64,000 bases of DNA from an uncultured Cellvibrio sp. (GTDB taxonomy: Bacteria; Pseudomonadota; Gammaproteobacteria; Pseudomonadales; Cellvibrionaceae). The translations under genes and the position numbers were made by a program. The stretch spans positions 45,887 to 109,886 of the forward strand of contig CAMLKG010000016.1 of the NCBI GenBank assembly GCA_946480695.1, in the 5' to 3' direction. The notes under the pieces are model-generated. The model ran no database searches, was not told where the DNA came from, and saw nothing but the letters and a program-made list of their open reading frames with translations. Positions 1 to 8,328 of the stretch are shown one piece after another (position 1 is the first letter of the stretch; each line of letters begins with the position of its first letter).

Positions 1-302
1 TCGCGATCACGGGCAGCCAGGTCCTGGATTTGCTCCCGCTCAGCCTTGATTTCTTCTTCGGTGCGGCCGCCGTTGACACGCCGCTCTTCTGTTAGCGCGG
101 TTTGGCGATCCCGCTCCACATCGTCATTGGGCCGCTCATCAGGCAGGCGACGGTTGTTGCCGCGCACCGCTTCCGCTAGCTGTTCGGTCGGCTTAAAGGT
201 AGAAGATTTAAGTTCGGTATTTTCCTGCCCAACAGCTGCACGCCCCATCGGCGCAAACGGCGCGATGGTATTGGCATGGTTGGACGGGATAGTGTTAATC
301 AC
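1..302 (-). CDS. SprA-related putative metalloprotease, N-terminal part (cut by window edge)
   Basis: About 100 N-terminal residues are visible; the C-terminus lies left of the window. The reading begins at a GTG (300-302) preceded by AAGGGG at good spacing. The visible part is polar and charged, with a Glu/Arg-rich stretch leading into QDLAARDR. That run resembles the segment just before the conserved block of the SprA-related family (putative metalloproteases whose HExxH-type motif would lie further on). The metal site is not in view, so the assignment rests on this short match. It lies 11 nt downstream of the 84-residue gene at 314-568 on the same strand, so the two are probably co-transcribed. 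Confidence 0.55.
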   Translation of the reverse strand, partial: MINTIPSNHANTIAPFAPMGRAAVGQENTELKSSTFKPTEQLAEAVRGNNRRLPDERPNDDVERDRQTALTEERRVNGGRTEEEIKAEREQIQDLAARDR

Positions 303-313
303 TTAATAACCCC

Positions 314-568
314 TTAGGCTTTAATATCCAGCAAGGTCCCTATGGCCTCGTCAGCGGATTTAACTACCCGCGCCGAACTGTCAAAGACCTGGCTTTGGAT
401 TTTAAGGTTGAGCAAAGGCTCGACCAAATCCACGGATTGCGTCGAAGCAGGGGCATCGGCACGCTGGGTATTACTCGCCTGGGCAATTTGCTGGGCCGAT
501 TGAGCCATGGATACCTGGCTCTTTTGCATTCCAATCAGCCCCTGGTTAACGACTGAACCTATGTCCAT
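314..568 (-). CDS. Small protein with flagellar rod/hook-like C-terminus
   Basis: An 84-residue protein. ATG at 568 is preferred over the overlapping GTG (571) because GAGGGG sits about 7 nt from the ATG. The first half is Gln/Ser/Ala-rich (MAQSAQQIAQ). The C-terminus, SSARVVKSADEAIGTLLDI, resembles the last helix of flagellar rod and hook proteins (FlgB/FlgC/FlgK C-terminal domain), which usually reads like A-x-V-I-x-T-A-D-E-M-L-x-T-L-L. It is far too short to be a complete rod protein and no other flagellar genes are in the window. It could be a coiled-coil assembly factor or a remnant. It is followed after 11 nt by the SprA-like gene. Confidence 0.5.
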   Translation of the reverse strand: MDIGSVVNQGLIGMQKSQVSMAQSAQQIAQASNTQRADAPASTQSVDLVEPLLNLKIQSQVFDSSARVVKSADEAIGTLLDIKA

Positions 569-715
569 CACTTAACCCCTCGGTTATGTATGAAGCAATA
601 TTTATCTGGAAAGCAAAGTTTACGCCGCGGATGGCGCAAAAAATAGACATGATTGCGGCGGAAAAAAGTGTTTCTAAGACAAGTTGGAGTTAAAAAATAA
701 AAATATATAACCGGA

Positions 716-1381
716 TTATTTTGAAGATTCGTTGCGGTGGGCAAACTGGTATTCCGATATGGCCTTGGCCTGTTCAAATACACTTTTCGCTGTGAGCTGC
801 ATACGACTGCGCACCGGCAGCCCCGCCGCTTGCAAGGCACGCCCACTCCAGGTATTGCAATTGCTGAATAATCCGTATTGGCCCCGCGCCTGGTAAAAAT
901 GCCCAACCCCTTCACCATAGGCTGGCAAAGGGCGCAGTTGCTTGCCGGCCAACTCAAATGAATTATCGATGTAGCGGATTAACCGACGCAGGCCTTCATC
1001 GCTAACCGCCAGGGGCACCCAGGTTTCCTTTGGAATATCCTCGAAGGGATCCTGGGAATAAGGCAGGACCTGCAAAGCCGAATAGTGGGAAACAAATAGC
1101 GCGCGGGTCGCCGAGCCGATGCTCTTGCTCTTACCGGTAAAATAATCCCCGTCCCCCCAACCGACGCGAATAAATTGCTGGCCCATTGCTTCTTCTTGCA
1201 TATACCGGCTGTGCACACGAACCGCATCTGCTGGCAATAAAATACTCGTATGCCATTCGCGATAAACAAAATAAATACGTTGCGAGGTATCCATTGCAGG
1301 GATTTTTTTTGCGTCAGGCAGCGAAGTACAACCTGAAAGTAAAATCGCAAAAAAACAAGCAAAACGCAGCACTGCACACAT
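716..1381 (-). CDS. DUF2459 family lipoprotein
   Basis: A 221-residue protein with a lipoprotein signal peptide: a hydrophobic stretch ending in LLSGC (lipobox, Cys18), then a mature part that should be anchored in the outer or inner membrane. It matches the DUF2459 family (originally noted near urease genes), with the conserved features YREWHTSILLP and FSNCNTWSGRAL. The conserved His and Cys suggest a papain-like or NlpC-like catalytic arrangement, but no activity is established. Its ATG lies 5 nt after the bioD stop, so it is read as the last gene of the biotin operon. No Shine-Dalgarno site is obvious, which suggests translational coupling to bioD. Confidence 0.75.
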   Translation of the reverse strand: MCAVLRFACFFAILLSGCTSLPDAKKIPAMDTSQRIYFVYREWHTSILLPADAVRVHSRYMQEEAMGQQFIRVGWGDGDYFTGKSKSIGSATRALFVSHYSALQVLPYSQDPFEDIPKETWVPLAVSDEGLRRLIRYIDNSFELAGKQLRPLPAYGEGVGHFYQARGQYGLFSNCNTWSGRALQAAGLPVRSRMQLTAKSVFEQAKAISEYQFAHRNESSK

Positions 1382-1386
1382 GGTAA

Positions 1387-2079
1387 TTACAAAAGTATCT
1401 GGGTAAAAAGTTGTTCATCTATTGCAGCCGCAACCAGCTCGGGTTGTGGTGATGCCAGCCAGGGCACTACCCCCAAACAAGGCGCTGGAATGCGCGCTGC
1501 CAGGCTTTCGATATTTTCCTGCAACGCGGGCATATCCGCATCCACGCAATTGGCAACCCATCCCGCCAGGGGTAATCCATCATTGCGGATTGCCCCTGCG
1601 GTCAACAGCGCATGGTTTATGCAGCCCAGGCGCACAGCCACCACCAATATTACCGGCAACTGCAAAATTTGCGCGAGGTCGGCCATGGTTTCTCGCGGAT
1701 TTAATGGCACTCGCCAGCCACCCGCCCCCTCGACCAAGGTGAAGTCGGCGTACGATAAACTGGCGCGACAAAAGCCTGCGATCCTATCGGCAGCAAGCAC
1801 ACGCTTTTCCTGTTGCGCGGCAATGTGCGGCGCAATAGCGGATTGCAACGCGACAGGATTAATTTGCTCGTAAGCCAGGGACTCCGTCATTACCGATTGC
1901 AGGAGCAGCGCATCTTCATTGCGCAAGCCCGACGCTGTTTTTTCACAACCGGCAGCGACCGGCTTTAGCGCCGCGGTGCGCAAGCCCTGGTTTTTTGCCA
2001 CCCATAATAAACCGGCACACACCAATGTTTTACCGACATTGGTGTCAGTACCGGTAATAAAAAATTGTTTCTTAGCCAT
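1387..2079 (-). CDS. bioD: Dethiobiotin synthetase
   Basis: A 230-residue cytosolic enzyme that closes the ureido ring of dethiobiotin from 7,8-diaminopelargonic acid, CO2 and ATP. The N-terminus is the diagnostic FFITGTDTNVGKT: the P-loop is at residues 10-18 and carries the family-specific Thr and Asp. A second conserved block, VEGAGGWRVPL, forms the substrate and phosphate site. Length is typical (E. coli BioD is about 225). It sits 6 nt after bioHC and 5 nt before the DUF2459 gene in the leftward biotin operon. The diaminopelargonate aminotransferase gene bioA is not in the window. Confidence 0.95.
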   Translation of the reverse strand: MAKKQFFITGTDTNVGKTLVCAGLLWVAKNQGLRTAALKPVAAGCEKTASGLRNEDALLLQSVMTESLAYEQINPVALQSAIAPHIAAQQEKRVLAADRIAGFCRASLSYADFTLVEGAGGWRVPLNPRETMADLAQILQLPVILVVAVRLGCINHALLTAGAIRNDGLPLAGWVANCVDADMPALQENIESLAARIPAPCLGVVPWLASPQPELVAAAIDEQLFTQILL

Positions 2080-2085
2080 AAATTA

Positions 2086-3621
2086 TTAAAGTCCGGTTAC
2101 CTTTTTATGTACCGATAAATAAAAGACTTCATAGGTTGCAGGCAGACCACGCGCTTCGCGGTAATTTTCATAGGCCGCCCTAAACGCGGCAATCCTGCTG
2201 CGCCCGGTCAACCCCCCAGGCTTACCCGCATTGATATTGTGCGCGCCCAGCGATTTTAATTCACGGGTCAACTCCGTTAAGCGCTCAAAATAAATAACGC
2301 GTTGCTCAACAGCAAAATGATCAATGGCCAAATCGGCAGCGATAGCGGCGAGCCGCAAGCTGTCCTGGGGCTGGAACTGATTGACGTGGACATAATTATC
2401 CACCTGTTGCCACGCGGATTTTAATTCGTGCAAGGTATGGGGGCCGAGTGTTGCCAGCAGTAACTGGCCTCCGGGTTTTAGCGCCCTCGCCAACTCACGC
2501 ATTAGCTGCGGTAAGTCAGGGCACCATTGGATAACCAGGCTTGAAAACACCAGATCGATACTCTGGTCTGCGAAGGGCAATTGCTCCGCATCGGCACAAA
2601 GCCAGTTGACCTGTTTTGCATCCGCGCGTTGCCGCGAAAAATGCAACATACCTTCGGCGATATCGAGTCCTACAATGTTGGCAGTTTCATACCGGGCGGC
2701 CACCTGCCGGGTAAAAAAACCGGTTCCCGATCCCAAATCAATGACAGTGGCCCCATCCGCTATTTGCACCGGAACATATTGCAATAAATGTTTGCCCACA
2801 TCGCGCTGCAATTGCGCCACTGTGTCATAGGTTGTCGCTGCACGGCCAAATGATTGGGCAACTTTTTTCTTGTCCAGGGCAAAGCGGTCAACAGCCACAC
2901 CCTGGACAAACCGCTGGATTTGTTCACTTACTGCCTCGGGTTTGCTCCAATGCAAGGCATGGGCAGCTTGCGAAATAATTGCAATTTTATGGGCTGGATT
3001 TAATTGCGCCAAGGACGCGGCGGCGGCGATTGGAACCAGCGCATCCTTTTCGGCTAACAGGTGCAGGCATGGTTGTTTGAGCGCGCTGAGGGCCGCACGG
3101 TTATCCAGTACGCTGAGCAATTCCAATGCTTGCAACCATTGGGGTGAAAATTCCGCCGGTATTTGCTGGCGCAATTTTTTTAATAGTTGGCGTTCATCGG
3201 CATCGCCCTGTGCCAGCAAACCTGAAAATAATTTAACCGAGGTATGGGATTCACGCGCAAATGCCAGATTAAATTCCCGGTTAACAGCCGCAGGCATTGC
3301 GCCGGGATAATCCTCGCTCGCTACAAATTTTGCATTGGCCGCCAGGGTAATTAATGCCCGGACCTTTTTAGGAAATTGCGCAGCCAATTGCACCGCCAAC
3401 ATACCCCCCAGGGACCAACCCACCACCACCGAGCCATCCGGAATATTTGCGGCAAGATCATTTAATACGTGCGGTACCGAAAATCCATTTAACGCAGGTG
3501 ATTTACCGAAACCCGGCAAGTCCAGTGGTGTTACCCGTGCGATTTTTTCCAACGCAGGCAACAAAGGTTGCCAGGTACGGCTGTCACAACCCCAACCATG
3601 CAAGAGGATCAGGTTAATCAT
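2086..3621 (-). CDS. bioHC: Bifunctional BioH-BioC fusion: pimeloyl-ACP methyl ester esterase / malonyl-ACP O-methyltransferase
   Basis: A single 511-residue ORF joins two biotin enzymes that are separate in E. coli. Residues 1-240 are an alpha/beta-hydrolase like BioH: nucleophile elbow GWSLGG with Ser70, acid Asp193 in AEKDALVP, and His221 in QAAHALHW. Residues 250-511 are BioC: the typical start [18 protein letters not shown] motif [12 protein letters not shown] near 293-303, and the FSSLVIQW block. BioC methylates malonyl-ACP so that it enters fatty acid synthesis; BioH removes the methyl group once pimeloyl-ACP is made. The fusion would join entry and exit of the pathway in one chain. 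It overlaps the bioF end by 8 nt. Such fusions are known in Cellvibrio and Saccharophagus relatives. Confidence 0.93.
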   Translation of the reverse strand: MINLILLHGWGCDSRTWQPLLPALEKIARVTPLDLPGFGKSPALNGFSVPHVLNDLAANIPDGSVVVGWSLGGMLAVQLAAQFPKKVRALITLAANAKFVASEDYPGAMPAAVNREFNLAFARESHTSVKLFSGLLAQGDADERQLLKKLRQQIPAEFSPQWLQALELLSVLDNRAALSALKQPCLHLLAEKDALVPIAAAASLAQLNPAHKIAIISQAAHALHWSKPEAVSEQIQRFVQGVAVDRFALDKKKVAQSFGRAATTYDTVAQLQRDVGKHLLQYVPVQIADGATVIDLGSGTGFFTRQVAARYETANIVGLDIAEGMLHFSRQRADAKQVNWLCADAEQLPFADQSIDLVFSSLVIQWCPDLPQLMRELARALKPGGQLLLATLGPHTLHELKSAWQQVDNYVHVNQFQPQDSLRLAAIAADLAIDHFAVEQRVIYFERLTELTRELKSLGAHNINAGKPGGLTGRSRIAAFRAAYENYREARGLPATYEVFYLSVHKKVTGL

Positions 3622-4795
3622 CCGCCACCTCGTTTAACGCTTCTGCGAGCGCCGTTAACAGCAAATCCACCTGTGCCACAGAATGCTGTGCGGAGAAAGT
3701 GATACGCAGGCGTGAGCTCCCTGCCGGAACCGTCGGCGGACGAATCGCAATAATTAAAATTCCCCGTGCCGCAAGGCGCTCGGCAACGGCCAGTGTTTTT
3801 GCTTCTCTACCGATAATGATGGGCTGGATGGGCGAAAAGGAATCCATCAATTGCAAACCCGCTTGCGCAGCACCGCGACGGAAATGGGCGATCAATTGTT
3901 GCAAATGTTGGCGCCGCCAATGTTCGGCCTGGATGATGCGTAAGCTCGCGCGCGTTGCGGCGGCAACGGCAGGAGGCATGGCGGTTGTGTAAATATAGGG
4001 ACGCGCAAATTGGATGAGGCTTTCGATTAGCGTCTCACTGCCGGCAATGAAAGCGCCGAAGCTGCCCGCAGCCTTACCTAAGGTCCCCATCAAAACAGGC
4101 AGGTCGTTTTGGCTTAAACCAAAATGCTCCGCACTGCCCGCGCCGGTTTTTCCCAGGAAACCAAACCCGTGGGCATCATCAACCATCAACCAGGCGTTAT
4201 ATTTTTGCGCGAGCGCAGCAAGCTCTGGCAGGGGCGCGCAATCGCCATCCATGCTGAAAACCCCGTCCACTGCTATTAACTTGCGCGCAGCCCCGGTTTT
4301 TTCCAAACGGGTTTGCAAGTTATCCAGATCGTTGTGCAAAAAACGCTGGAAGCGTGCGCCGCTTGATAAACCGGCGTCCAACAAGCTGGCGTGGTTCAGG
4401 CGGTCCTCAAATACCGCGTCACCCTGCCCAACCAGGGCGTTAATCGCTCCCAGGTTCGCCATGTAGCCGGTGGAAAATAATAATGCGCGCTCGCGCCCGG
4501 TAAATGCGGCCAACTCCTCTTCGAGTGCGTGGTGTTCGCTGGAATGGCCTGCGACCAGGTGGGCAGCGCCGCTACCGACACCGAATTTTTGTGCGGCACT
4601 GATAAGCGCAGCGATGACATCCGGATGATTGGCAAGGCCGAGATAATCATTGCTGCAAAACGCGAGATAGTTTTTTCCGTCCACCATGACCTCCGGCATT
4701 GGCGGCGATTGCAAGGTTTTACGGGCGCGATACAAATGCGCAGCGCGGCGTTCGGCAAGTAATGGAGCGAGTGTTTGATCGAGATGAGAAGACAT
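3614..4795 (-). CDS. bioF: 8-amino-7-oxononanoate synthase
   Basis: A 393-residue PLP enzyme of the alpha-oxoamine synthase family. It condenses pimeloyl-ACP (or -CoA) with L-alanine to give 8-amino-7-oxononanoate, the first committed step of the biotin rings. The sequence shows [23 protein letters not shown] (Asp/His that contact PLP, about 206-210) and the PLP-lysine motif [11 protein letters not shown] with Lys241. Length is normal. It lies between bioB and bioHC and overlaps the latter by 8 nt. The 59-nt gap to bioB can form a GC-rich hairpin (GGCGGG/CCCGCC) but has no T-tract, so read-through is expected. Confidence 0.96.
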   Translation of the reverse strand: MSSHLDQTLAPLLAERRAAHLYRARKTLQSPPMPEVMVDGKNYLAFCSNDYLGLANHPDVIAALISAAQKFGVGSGAAHLVAGHSSEHHALEEELAAFTGRERALLFSTGYMANLGAINALVGQGDAVFEDRLNHASLLDAGLSSGARFQRFLHNDLDNLQTRLEKTGAARKLIAVDGVFSMDGDCAPLPELAALAQKYNAWLMVDDAHGFGFLGKTGAGSAEHFGLSQNDLPVLMGTLGKAAGSFGAFIAGSETLIESLIQFARPYIYTTAMPPAVAAATRASLRIIQAEHWRRQHLQQLIAHFRRGAAQAGLQLMDSFSPIQPIIIGREAKTLAVAERLAARGILIIAIRPPTVPAGSSRLRITFSAQHSVAQVDLLLTALAEALNEVADD

Positions 4796-4854
4796 TGATA
4801 AGTACTTGTAAGGCGGGCTGGCAACGCAACCCGCCGGGAGGACATCATTGCAGG

Positions 4855-5913
4855 CTATGTCGCTGCGTTGTAGAACATCGAATCCAGTTGTGCTTCGTGT
4901 AATTGGTTGACTAGCGCCGCTTCCTGTTCGCTTTCATCTTCATGCACCTCATAAGCTTCAGGCTGAATACCGAGCTTCCTGAACAGTTGCATATCTTTAT
5001 TGGCTTCCGGGTTCGGGGTGGTCAGTAGTTTTTCACCATAGAAAATCGAGTTGGCACCCGCCAGGAATGCCATAGCCTGGGTTTGCTCGTTCATCTGCTC
5101 GCGGCCGGCAGACAACCGCACATACGATTTGGGCATAAGGATACGCGCCACCGCAATGGTGCGGATAAAATCGATAGGGTCAAGGTCGGCCTGGTCCGCC
5201 AGCGGGGTTCCGCTGACTTTTACCAGCATATTGATAGGAACAGATTCCGGGTGCTCCGGCATGTTCGCCAATTGCTGCAATAGCCCCGCGCGATCAGTGA
5301 CCTCTTCGCCCATGCCCACAATGCCACCGCAGCATACTTTCATACCCGCCTTGCGCACATTGGTGAGGGTTTCCAGGCGATCCTGGTAGGTGCGGGTGGT
5401 AATAATTTCGCCGTAGTATTCAGGCGAGGTATCCAGGTTGTGGTTGTAGTAATCAAGGCCAGCGTCAGCGAGTTCCTGTGCCTGGTGCTCATCCAGCATC
5501 CCCAGCGTCATGCAGGTTTCCAGACCCAGGGCTTTTACCCCTTTAACCATGTGGGTGACATAGGGCATGTCTTTGCCCTTGGGGGAGCGCCAGGCGGCGC
5601 CCATACAAAAACGGGTTGCACCCGAGGCTTTCGCCGCGCGGGCCTCTTCAATCACTTTTTCGACCGCCATCAATTTTTCGCGCTCAAGGCCGGTATCGTA
5701 GCGTGCGGACTGTGGGCAGTAAGCGCAGTCTTCAGGACAAGCGCCCGTTTTGATGGAGCAGAGCGTGCTGACTTGTACTTCATTGGGATTAAACCAGGCG
5801 CGGTGAACTGATTGGGCCTGGAACATCAAATCGCTGAAAGGCAGTGCAAAGAGTGCGGTGATTTCGGCGCGGGTCCAATCGTGGCGGATCGCAGGAGCAA
5901 AGCTGGCATTCAT
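4855..5913 (-). CDS. bioB: Biotin synthase (radical SAM)
   Basis: A 352-residue enzyme that inserts sulfur into dethiobiotin to form biotin. The radical-SAM cluster motif CxxxCxxC is Cys59, Cys63 and Cys66 within [20 protein letters not shown]. The [2Fe-2S]-binding Cys/Arg residues of the family also appear conserved (for example CMGAAWR and [10 protein letters not shown]). The start chosen is the internal ATG at 5913 ([13 protein letters not shown]), because CAGGGA lies 6 nt upstream; the longer frame from 5955 would run into the -10 region. First gene of the leftward biotin operon, downstream of a BirA-type operator. Confidence 0.96.
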   Translation of the reverse strand: MNASFAPAIRHDWTRAEITALFALPFSDLMFQAQSVHRAWFNPNEVQVSTLCSIKTGACPEDCAYCPQSARYDTGLEREKLMAVEKVIEEARAAKASGATRFCMGAAWRSPKGKDMPYVTHMVKGVKALGLETCMTLGMLDEHQAQELADAGLDYYNHNLDTSPEYYGEIITTRTYQDRLETLTNVRKAGMKVCCGGIVGMGEEVTDRAGLLQQLANMPEHPESVPINMLVKVSGTPLADQADLDPIDFIRTIAVARILMPKSYVRLSAGREQMNEQTQAMAFLAGANSIFYGEKLLTTPNPEANKDMQLFRKLGIQPEAYEVHEDESEQEAALVNQLHEAQLDSMFYNAAT

Positions 5914-5953
5914 AACAAATCCCTGAAGGTTGTAGGAATTATGGGTTTTCCGC

Positions 5954-5981
5954 ATCTTAACCGAGAGGAAATAGCTGTCAA
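5954..5981 (-). promoter_or_regulatory. Putative bioB operon promoter
   Basis: On the minus strand a perfect -35 TTGACA (5976-5981) is followed after 16 bp by TAAGAT (5954-5959) as a -10 box. Transcription would begin near 5947, about 34 nt before the bioB ATG. The -35 lies inside the BirA operator half-site, so repressor binding would block RNA polymerase. Confidence 0.6.
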
Positions 5982-6007
5982 CCTTTGGAGCGATAAAAAG
6001 TTTACAA
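5975..6007. promoter_or_regulatory. BirA (biotin repressor) operator
   Basis: An interrupted inverted repeat: CTGTCAACC (5975-5983), a 15-bp spacer, AGTTTACAA (5999-6007). The enterobacterial BirA operator consensus is TTGTAAACC-N14-16-GGTTTACAA, so the left arm matches 7 of 9 and the right arm 8 of 9 with the right spacing. It overlaps the -35 of the bioB promoter. The birA gene itself is not in the window. Confidence 0.8.
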
Positions 6008-6013
6008 CCGCTT

Positions 6014-6041
6014 TTGACACAGCCGTTTAAGCCGGTAGACT
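6014..6041 (+). promoter_or_regulatory. Candidate comF promoter
   Basis: TTGACA (6014-6019), a 16-bp spacer and TAGACT (6036-6041, 4 of 6 to TATAAT), ending about 50 nt before comF. It lies next to the BirA operator but does not overlap it. The call rests mainly on the perfect -35. Confidence 0.35.
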
Positions 6042-6091
6042 TGACGGGTTACTGATTTGGATGGTTACCCCACCTCTCGCAAGGACTGCCT

Positions 6092-6811
6092 ATGACGTTT
6101 GCCCCCGGATTCTTTAGTCGTTTAATTAACCGGTTAATTCCCAACCATTGCTTACTTTGCGGCACTGCCTGCGGGACTCCACTTATTTGCAAGCATTGTT
6201 ATGGAGCACTGCCGCACCTGGGTAAATTCCCTTACCTATGCCACTGTTGCGCCCTGCCGCTCAAAAGCCCCGCACCTCTTTGCGGCCAGTGCCTGGAGCG
6301 TCGGCCGGCCTTCACTCGCAGCCACATTGCTTTCAGTTATGAATACCCGCTGGATCACCTGATCCATCAATTCAAATATCGGCAGCAATTAACCAGTGGC
6401 AAAGCGCTCGGCACCCTGCTTGTCGAAACTTGCCGCCAGGCAAAACGCCCCGGCATGTTGGTGCCCGCCCCAATCCATTGGCGCAAACGCTGGCAGCGCG
6501 GGTTCAACCAAACCGAACTCCTCGCCCGTCAACTAGGTGCAGCACTGGATCTACCGGTTATCCCCGCCATTCGCCAAACACGCTATCACCCTGCGCAAAA
6601 AAGCCTTGGGCGACGCGAGCGACAAAAAAACCTGCGCGCCTCACTGGCGATAACCCACCACCACGCAGCAACCTTGCGCGGCGCGCATGTTGCGGTAGTG
6701 GATGATGTGGTGACGACTACCGCGACCGCCCGCGCAGTCAGTGAACTTCTTTTGAAGGCGGGCGCCCAACGGGTGGATATCTGGGCACTGGCGCGTACAC
6801 CGGACCATTAA
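6092..6811 (+). CDS. comF: ComF family phosphoribosyltransferase-like protein
   Basis: A 239-residue member of the ComF/GntX family. The N-terminal third has a zinc-ribbon-like set of cysteine pairs (C20/C23, C33/C36, C50-C53, C64/C67). The C-terminal part is a type I phosphoribosyltransferase fold, recognised by VAVVDDVVTTTATARA (PRPP-binding motif, about 205-220) and the GFNQTELLARQLG block. In transformable bacteria ComF takes part in DNA uptake or processing; in E. coli the homologue GntX/YhgH is linked to use of DNA as carbon source. Divergent from bioB, as in many gammaproteobacteria (bioH/comF neighbourhood). Confidence 0.88.
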   Translation: MTFAPGFFSRLINRLIPNHCLLCGTACGTPLICKHCYGALPHLGKFPYLCHCCALPLKSPAPLCGQCLERRPAFTRSHIAFSYEYPLDHLIHQFKYRQQLTSGKALGTLLVETCRQAKRPGMLVPAPIHWRKRWQRGFNQTELLARQLGAALDLPVIPAIRQTRYHPAQKSLGRRERQKNLRASLAITHHHAATLRGAHVAVVDDVVTTTATARAVSELLLKAGAQRVDIWALARTPDH

Positions 6812-6939
6812 ACCTGGCCGCGCGCGGTTGCATAGGCAAAACATTTTGCCGTAAACATTGGTAATTCTTCCTACCTAAGCCCCGCAATTGCCGCTAATAT
6901 CCATGCACTATTTTTGTTAACCCAGCCGCAAGGACTTTC

Positions 6940-8328
6940 ATGAAATTCCGTTCCCTTTTGTTGCCTTTAGCGATCAGCCTTGCTGGTGGCAGCAATGCGC
7001 AAGTGCTTAAACCCCAGCCGGGTGAATCCGCGCAAAAAACACCGGCATCAGTACAAGCGCCGTCATCTACCGCCCAACAACTTTATGCCGCCGCGCAACG
7101 GGATCTGCTCCAATTGCGCGTGCTAACCAAAAGCGGTAATAGCCAAAGTTCCGTGGGCTCAGGTTTCCTGATAGGTACATCGAACCTGGTCATTACCAAC
7201 TATCACGTGGTATCCCAAATTGCCCTTGAGCCGGATATTTATTTCGGTGAATACAAGGATACGCAAGGCAAAAACGGATCCATCGAATTACTCGCGGTGG
7301 ATGTGCTGCACGACCTGGCCGTGGTGCGCGTCAATTTACAGGGAACCGGGGTTTTCAATGTGCCGTTTGTTGCCGGCGATACCCCCCAACCGGCGTTAAC
7401 ACCGCTAAAACAGGGACAACATTTGTATTCGCTGGGCAACCCGCTGGATCTGGGCTTTACCATTTCCGAAGGTACCTACAACGGGGAAAGCCACCGCGGC
7501 TTTTCCGCGCAACTCATGTTTACCGGGCCGGTTAATCCCGGTATGAGCGGCGGCCCCAATGTTACTGCGGATGGCCAACTCGCCGGGGTAAACGTCGCCC
7601 ACCGGCGCGATGGGGAACTGGTTAGTTTCCTGGTGCCCGCAATTTACGTCCAGCAACTGCTCGCCAGGGTCAGCGCCGATATGACGCCCCCAAAGGGTTT
7701 TAATCCGATCATTGGCGAACAGCTCCTGCAACACCAGGCGGCCATGGTGGATAAGCTGCTCGAAAAACCCTTCAGCATTAAACAACTGGGGCCTTACCGG
7801 GTGCCGGTACGCGAATCCGAACAAGTGCGCTGCTGGGGCAATACCGATAACAGTGATAAAAAGCCCTATTCCATCGACAGTATCAATTGCAACATGGAGT
7901 CAGCTATTTTCGTGTCAGGCGAATTGCAAACCGGCCATCTGAGCATGCATCACAAATTCGCCCGCAATAAAAAATTAAATGCGATGCAATTTGCGCAACT
8001 GGCCACCAACCTTTATGACGGACAGGTATTCAGCACCGCCAAAAGTGAAACCATTACGCCCGCGTATTGCACTGAGGATTTTGTGGGCAATAAAAACATT
8101 TCGGTGCGTGCGCTGGTATGCGCCGAGGCCTACCACAAATTCAAAGGCCTGTACGATTTCACGCTCATCACCGCCAGCACCGATGACAGCGACAAGAGTT
8201 TGCAAAGCATGATTAATATCCAGGGCGTGTCCTATGCCAATGGGGTAAAGCTGATTACCGAATTCTTGCAGGGCATTGATCGCGCATCGCTTAATGATTC
8301 CCCAGGAAATGCGGGGACCCAGCAATGA
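6940..8328 (+). CDS. Secreted trypsin-like serine protease with unknown C-terminal domain
   Basis: A 462-residue protein with a Sec signal peptide (cleavage near ...GGSNA-Q, residue 20). Residues 50-235 form an S1C/HtrA-like trypsin fold: His89 in VITNYHVV, Asp125 in LHDLAVVRV and Ser203 in NPGMSGGPN complete the triad. No PDZ domain follows. Instead there is a region of about 220 residues with four cysteines (two possible disulfides) that I do not recognise. The start follows AAGGAC at good spacing. The stop overlaps the start of the FHA gene by 4 nt, so protease and FHA protein are translationally coupled. Confidence 0.85.
   Translation: MKFRSLLLPLAISLAGGSNAQVLKPQPGESAQKTPASVQAPSSTAQQLYAAAQRDLLQLRVLTKSGNSQSSVGSGFLIGTSNLVITNYHVVSQIALEPDIYFGEYKDTQGKNGSIELLAVDVLHDLAVVRVNLQGTGVFNVPFVAGDTPQPALTPLKQGQHLYSLGNPLDLGFTISEGTYNGESHRGFSAQLMFTGPVNPGMSGGPNVTADGQLAGVNVAHRRDGELVSFLVPAIYVQQLLARVSADMTPPKGFNPIIGEQLLQHQAAMVDKLLEKPFSIKQLGPYRVPVRESEQVRCWGNTDNSDKKPYSIDSINCNMESAIFVSGELQTGHLSMHHKFARNKKLNAMQFAQLATNLYDGQVFSTAKSETITPAYCTEDFVGNKNISVRALVCAEAYHKFKGLYDFTLITASTDDSDKSLQSMINIQGVSYANGVKLITEFLQGIDRASLNDSPGNAGTQQ

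Noticed and set aside
569..715. A sigma-28 or sigma-54 flagellar promoter before the rod-like small gene.
   Set aside because: A TAAA followed by GATAA occurs but with the wrong spacing for sigma-28, and no GG-N10-GC element was found.
3614..3621. The overlap of bioF and bioHC could have signalled a frameshift.
   Set aside because: Both frames are complete with normal ends; 8-nt overlaps are common in coupled operons.
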